A stretch of DNA of 64,000 nt from Actinostola sp. cb2023. Taxonomy: Eukaryota > Cnidaria > Anthozoa > Actiniaria > Actinostolidae. The notes beneath the pieces were generated by a model, which had not been told where the DNA came from, made no database searches, and saw only the letters and a list, made by a program, of their open reading frames with translations. Location: the NCBI GenBank assembly GCA_033675265.1, contig JAUJYZ010000453.1, positions 161,494-225,493 on the forward strand, given 5' to 3'. Each line of letters starts with the position of its first letter. Position 1 is the first letter of the stretch. The position numbers and the translations under genes were made by a program. Shown here piece after piece: positions 47,022 to 64,000 of the stretch.

Positions 47022-48162
47022 TCATCAGTATCGAGACAAGTAAATGCATTTGCTATTATATTTTGACCATGAAATGGCCGCGAGTGGTTAACAAATGCTT
47101 TTCTGCGGGGAACTGATGCAATGTTCGCATGTATTTTATAAATTATAATCGCTTAACAAAAGTTGTGTTAATCGAGAATTTCGTTTTGATTGATATCACT
47201 TTATGTGAGTCAGTTACACTACTCAGTCTCAGGTCGTAGCAGGAGCCCACAAGGCTCCTGGTCGTAGTAAATAAGTATACAGAAAATCTTTTGTCTTTTC
47301 TATATATTTTTTCGAATTACAAATGATATTGATATGTAAGCGCATTGATACCGTTAAATGCGGAAAAAACGTATTTATTAGTATTCTATTATTCTATTAT
47401 ACTGCCCTGCGCTGTCACGATTGATCGAACTTACCTCAACTTACCTCGTGAAAATGTATAGTCCTGGATGGAGAACTGCTTATAATAATGAGATGAAAAA
47501 AAGTTATATCCCAAACAAACAACCGAACTCAAAGGTAAAGATAGAAAAGACAGTGTTAAGCCGCATCTACACGAACAAGTTTTCCTTGACAAGTTTTCCT
47601 TGACAAGGAAAAATTGACACTTTTTTGTCATCTACACGAGCAAGTTTTACTTGACAAGGAAACATTGGCGATGTGTTTTCCTTGTCAAGGAAAACTTGCT
47701 CGTGTAGAATCGGCTTTATTTGTTTATTTTCTTTCCCTTCGATCTTTTCTTTATCGGTTGTGAATCGCATGCTTTGCATTACAAAGGCAGGCGAAACTAT
47801 AGTTTGGGAACGCACCTGAGAAACACAAGAAATAAAAATAAAATAACATGTTAATTTATCAGACGAATAGACCGAATACTATATGGATTTCCAAAAAGAT
47901 TTGAAGCTGATATGTTTTGCTAATAGGATAGAATTAAAAGAAAAACAAGGGGAAAATCTTTTTGCAACGTAAACTCGAATCATTTTCCGCTTAGATTAGC
48001 CTTTGTTTCAGTTTTGCTAAACTAAGGTATCAGGAAATGAAACACGTAATCATTTTGTCTAAAATAGTTTTCGCCTCTTGGAAATAATCTCAATCTGATT
48101 GAAATATTATCTTTTGTAGTTCTCAAAAATATCAGTTTCAAAAAATATTTTCTATACCAAAC

Positions 48163-49579
48163 CAGGAGCCCATTACTAGGAGCCTCCCTAGTAATAGGTT
48201 CATACGACATCATTTGCACAAATTGTGCTATTTTTAGATATGCAAATTTCCGAAGAATTTCAAATTGAAAAATAAAATGGCGGCCAAACGGAAGACGCGA
48301 GGACTTGATCCAAAATATTGATATTCTTATTCCATGGAAGTCCTAGTCTATTTTCCCCTTGCACAAGAACGAGACGAACTCGGCCGGTGTACAATAAATG
48401 TATCACATGTATCAATAAACTGACATACTGCCAAAGCGCTTAGTGGCGACTTTTAGTTTGGCGACTCACGATGTCGCGAAATTCTTCTACGTTCATATAC
48501 CTATCGCTTCATATGTTTATTCTTGTTTTATCAACTTTCTTCTTCTGTTGGTTTTTGATTCACGATTTAGTCTTCGTAAGAATGAAGCGTTCTCACAGTG
48601 CCATTTCGACTCTGATGAAGCAAAATCCATCTCCTTCATCATCACTGATAGTTTCAGTGGACAGCGACGCCAACATAAACAACCACACAAATGTGCACTT
48701 TGCTAAAGACCTTCGCCGAAAGATTGTCGAAAAACAACTGAAACTTTCAACCGACAAACCGTGCCTTAAAGAGCGGCAAAGAACCGGCTAAAACAAGAGG
48801 GTTATCACTGAGTGTATGGTGAAGTTCTTTCGCCAAAGGCGACTTTAGTTGGCAAAGAAGACAAGATAACCGGCACTCCAAGATCAGCCGCTGAATAAAA
48901 ATGCGATAAAATCTTCATCCAGGCCACAGAAAAAGAAGCTCCCCTGTACCTCACTTCGCTGTTTTAGAAGGAACTTTGTGTCAATGCATGTCGATAATTT
49001 TCGAAAAAATCCTACTTCAGTTCGTGATACACTTTGCTGCGTTCAGACAACAAATCAGTGCTAATTAGCAAAACACACCGGCGGTTTGGAATATTCATTA
49101 GCTCTGTCCTGCACAAGTTTAATTAGGTTCTTCGTAACAGATTATCCATGATACCAGATCGTTGAATTCCTTCTCAGAAAGAGCAGAAGATGTTTTGAAC
49201 TGGCCTTTGAACTAGCTTTGTTTTGTAGAAATTCTCGCACTTGAAGTTTTGAGTAAATAATAATACCTGGAGTTAGTTTTTTGTTGTTTTGTTTTTAATG
49301 TTTTCAATCATTGTTCTTCCTCGCTTGATGAAGTACTGAAGTCAGACGACGAAATTATTCTGCAATTTCACTAGATTCTGATTCTTCACTAGAACTACAC
49401 GGTACGCTTTCGGCTGCCATCAGTGTTGAATCTGACGTCAAATTCCTATTGTGTAAGACGCGACATGATTGGTTCATCGCGCGGAATTTATAATGATGTT
49501 CTATTTTTAGCTCAATTTGTGCAAATGATGTCGTACAGACCTATTATAGGAGAGGAAGGCTCCTAGTAATGGGCTCCTG
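48163..49579. mobile_element. hAT-like 1.4-kb element (CAGGAGCCCATTAC ends)
   Basis: CAGGAGCCCATTACTAGGAG at left, CTCCTAGTAATGGGCTCCTG at right, ACCAAAC repeated on both sides. Absent in copy A. Inner frames at 48,443-48,791 show no known domain. Confidence 0.75.
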
Positions 49580-49832
49580 ACCAAACTAAGTAATAATTCA
49601 CTGAAATCGAAAATAATGACAATAGTTTTGAGGGCAAGAGCTGCTCATATCATCGGTAACATTCGCTAGTTGCTATGATTGATTTGATTGATTGATTGAT
49701 TTATTAGATAATATTCCAGAGTTGCAAAAGTAAGGCCAAAGCCAGAGGCTTTATATGTCAGCAGAAAAAATAAAAATATAGTTCAATTATATAAGAAGCA
49801 AACTGATTTTGGTCAAACGGTGTACCCAACTA

Positions 49833-50042
49833 TAGGGGTGTCGAATGGTCAAGGCGAGACTTTGCGAGACTCCGAAACAAGGCATATTTTTACGAGACGC
49901 TTTTCCACTGATTTCCTTTGTTTTCAAAATTCGAGACTCTGAGACGGCTTTTTGCGAAAAAACGCGACTTAGAGACCCGCGAAAGTTGACCGAAATTTTG
50001 CGAGACTGACTTTTTGCCGGGACCATTCGACACCCCTAACTA
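49833..50042. mobile_element. MITE with AGGGGTGTCGAATGGTC ends
   Basis: TATAGGGGTGTCGAATGGTC at left, GACCATTCGACACCCCTAACTA at right; GCGAGACT repeats several times inside. Confidence 0.8.
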
Positions 50043-50439
50043 TTAAACACAATCTAAAATATTCATCATACAAAACTATTGGTTTGATATTTTGTTTATA
50101 TCCATCCATCCATCCATCCATCCATATATACATACTTTAATGATCTTGTCTCCATAGGGCTTTTCAATATCAACGATGTGCTCAAACATGTTTCGGTTAG
50201 GCCACAATACAGTGTTTTAAAAACATCTACGTACACTATGCTTTTGACCAGCGAACTTTGATTATTATCATAAAATGCTCTATACCATTTAGTAAATTAC
50301 TTTATTGTTCATCTGTATATGGAGTAAAACCTATCAGGCTAATCTTGAAAAACTTCTAGCTCTACTAGAAAATTCGACCATGTAACTCCACTTCAGCTAG
50401 ACTACCGGTAGGACTTGCGTTAAATTAAAATTTAAGGCA

Positions 50440-51155
50440 ATTATAAAATTGCTACTTTAGCCTTCAAATGTATGACGGGATCTGCTCCATATAACTTAAC
50501 ATCGAAATTTGTTAAAAGACCTCATATCAGTAAAAGAACAAACTAGGAACTCGCAATGTTGAATATTCTCCCGGGGGGGGGGGGGGGGGGGGGGTACTCC
50601 CTATATACGACGGTGGTAGGGATGACCGATGACCGTATTTTTTAGGGGTTGAGATCGTCATTTTGGTATTTTTTAGGGTTGTCAAAGCGAAGTCCTGGTT
50701 CTTTCCTGAAAACTGGTATTTCTTAGGGTACTCTCGCGACAGAATGCTAAAAAAATAGAAGCGTAAATGTTTTAATGCATTGACTTTGACCCCTTCATAT
50801 TTTCGTGTCGGTTAATTGTAAGGATGACGATGTACCTCAAACCTTAATTGTAGGGATATGTTTCATGTTAAACAAGAAACGGTCGATACAGTTACTGTAG
50901 AGAGTTATTTTTGTAGGTATTTTTTAGGGTTTTTTCAGGCTACGAAGTATTTTTAGGGTGGACAGTTTTTACGGCTTGGTATTTTTTAGGTTTTCCGACG
51001 GTCATCCCTTTTTACCCCGAAGTATAATCCTCCCCCCTCCCCCCACTCCCGGGAATATTCCACTCTTCCGCACTGCTAGCGGCAAGCGTTGTTTCCACGT
51101 AGAACAAGCTAAAGCCAGACTTAAAACTTTGCAAGTCTTTGACCGATTTTAGACG
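50440..51155 (+). pseudogene. LINE 3' fragment split by a MITE (copy B)
   Basis: Same as 39,400-40,125. Contains a poly-G run at 50,573-50,594 at the MITE's left end. Confidence 0.6.
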
Positions 51156-52537
51156 GTCGTTAAGACAGTCTCTGCTATGAACGACTTTGTAATGAACATT
51201 GAAATTATTGCATACTTATAATTATACATCAGGAAAGTCTTCACCAAAATATATGTGTAATTTCGATGTTTGGCTTTTGATTTATTGAGAGTCAATTTCT
51301 GTCCTCACGTATTACACTGCCACGTGTATTCTAAAGCCTGATTTAGGGAAATTTGCTTCAAATGATACGTTTTTTACTTCGTAAATGGTACAAAAATATT
51401 GACTTTGATTAATATTTCTATTGAGAAACTGAGTTGTTTGTAATATTAACGTGATTTTGATCCTTGGTGTTATTGGCCGCCATGTTGGTGTACTACGGGT
51501 TGTACGGCACGATGGCGGCCCCATACATTCACACTAAATAATGCGCATATTTGATCGCTCATATCTCGGCATTGAAAGTTTCTTATAACTCAAACTTTGG
51601 TTGAGACACATGATTTTGACTGCTCTTTTGGTTGTAAGACCTTTTGTTCAATTATACTCAATATTCAGGCCCAGAATATTTTACGATGACGTAAGTGCAA
51701 ACCGGCCCAGTTCGATTCAGTTTAACATTAGCAAACGATTGTGTCTCAATCGGTGATAATCGGTAACCAACTTAGCGGCTCCCGAACGAGAGCTTTTTAT
51801 GGTAAAATATTGGATCGCATACCGTAATTGTAAAGAGGCCGCCTAATTTGTGTATTCAAATAATATCGTGAAAACGAGATTCATATACCGATTTTTTAAT
51901 TATAAAATAGCAATATTAATTGACGTTCAGATACTTTACCTAGCACTAGTTCAATATCATATCATTGACGATTACAACACTACCGGAAAACTGGTGTGAA
52001 ATCTGATAGTATTAACTGTATTTTATTTTATTGTATGTACCCTGAAAATGAAAAAAAATGTGCCAGTAAGATGGTTCCAACTCTGGAACCAGGGTAGTAA
52101 GATGCTATCCTGCTTTGAATTGGAGAGAGAGAATACCTATGCCAAACAATGTAGTAAAAAGGACTGTAAAACTATCAAGCATTGCTGGTATTTTGAAATG
52201 ACTAATATTATAATATTATTGAAAAATCATCAGTGTGGAAGAGGAACGGTTGAGAGACTCGGCAGGGGTGTGAACCACGCTCGCTGACAAGTCGAAAATT
52301 CTTGTTTCAAGTCATGTTTTTCAAAAGCCTTTTGTAATGCAACCATTGCTAGTGAGTGACTCATCTAAACACGAACTCACTCGTCCTTCTCCAACTAATA
52401 ATACATTATGTCGTCATTGCGCATGGATACCTTGAGCATAAACACCTCGACTAGTACTCACAGTCGCCTCTTGATCTCATCTGTGAAAGGTCACTCGCTA
52501 TTCACGACTAACTTGTTAAAACCATTCTGTTGACGAG

Positions 52538-63842
<11,305 letters not shown>

Positions 63843-64000
63843 ATTTGATTGTAATGTTTCATTCAATTGATTAAAGGGAAAAAAGCATCGTTAACTTTGG
63901 TGATCAAAGTGTTTTCTGTTTATGAATATTTATTTTCGTTATGTGTTCTGGTGGTGGTCCTTGAAGCAGTTTTCAGAAGTGCGAGCCTAGGGGGGGGGGG

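Noticed and set aside
48443..48791. Possible gene encoded in the CAGGAGCCC element
   Set aside because: Two overlapping short frames, no domain or motif, no clear splice structure.

Overview
This is a eukaryotic, metazoan window: genes are split by GT-AG introns and most of the DNA is transposon-derived. Three things point to an anthozoan cnidarian (hexacoral, meaning a stony coral or sea anemone type): a one-copy QGLRW-Gly-Arg neuropeptide precursor matching Antho-RWamide, a full cortactin gene, and small secreted Gly-X-Y proteins with a cysteine-rich tail. I cannot name the genus from sequence alone.

Layout. 1-2,450 (+): a small RWamide-type preprohormone at 1833-2144. 4,649-29,766 (-): a complete cortactin gene that I could assemble as 23 coding exons joining in frame to 547 residues (acidic Arp2/3-binding end, 6.5 cortactin repeats, coiled coil, SH3). 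Its introns hold more than 20 foldback/MITE elements, a LINE with another LINE inside it, a tRNA-derived SINE, an 18-bp minisatellite of about 1.15 kb and Helitron-like DNA. 31,400-42,850 and 47,120-64,000 (+): two tandem copies of one segment, each ending in a three-exon gene for a secreted collagen-like protein with a basic ten-cysteine C-terminus. Between them (43,036-47,021) lie a 381-bp hairpin, about 1.5 kb of a 17/18-bp minisatellite, and more foldback elements.

The two segment copies act as a natural before/after pair. Copy A carries a TTAA-flanked, THAP-encoding Kolobok-like element and a 4.3-kb nested insertion that copy B lacks. Copy B carries a 1.9-kb insertion upstream, and its first intron has grown from 361 bp to about 10.3 kb through two very long hairpin elements. 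Copy B's gene has lost the normal donor of exon 2, but an in-phase donor 17 nt upstream would keep the protein readable.

The three genes have no evident shared pathway: one is a neuropeptide precursor, one a cytoskeletal regulator, and the third a lineage-restricted secreted family, which is the best candidate here for something undescribed. All exon calls rest on reading frame, splice dinucleotides, phase and remembered family sequence; no alignment or transcript was available.
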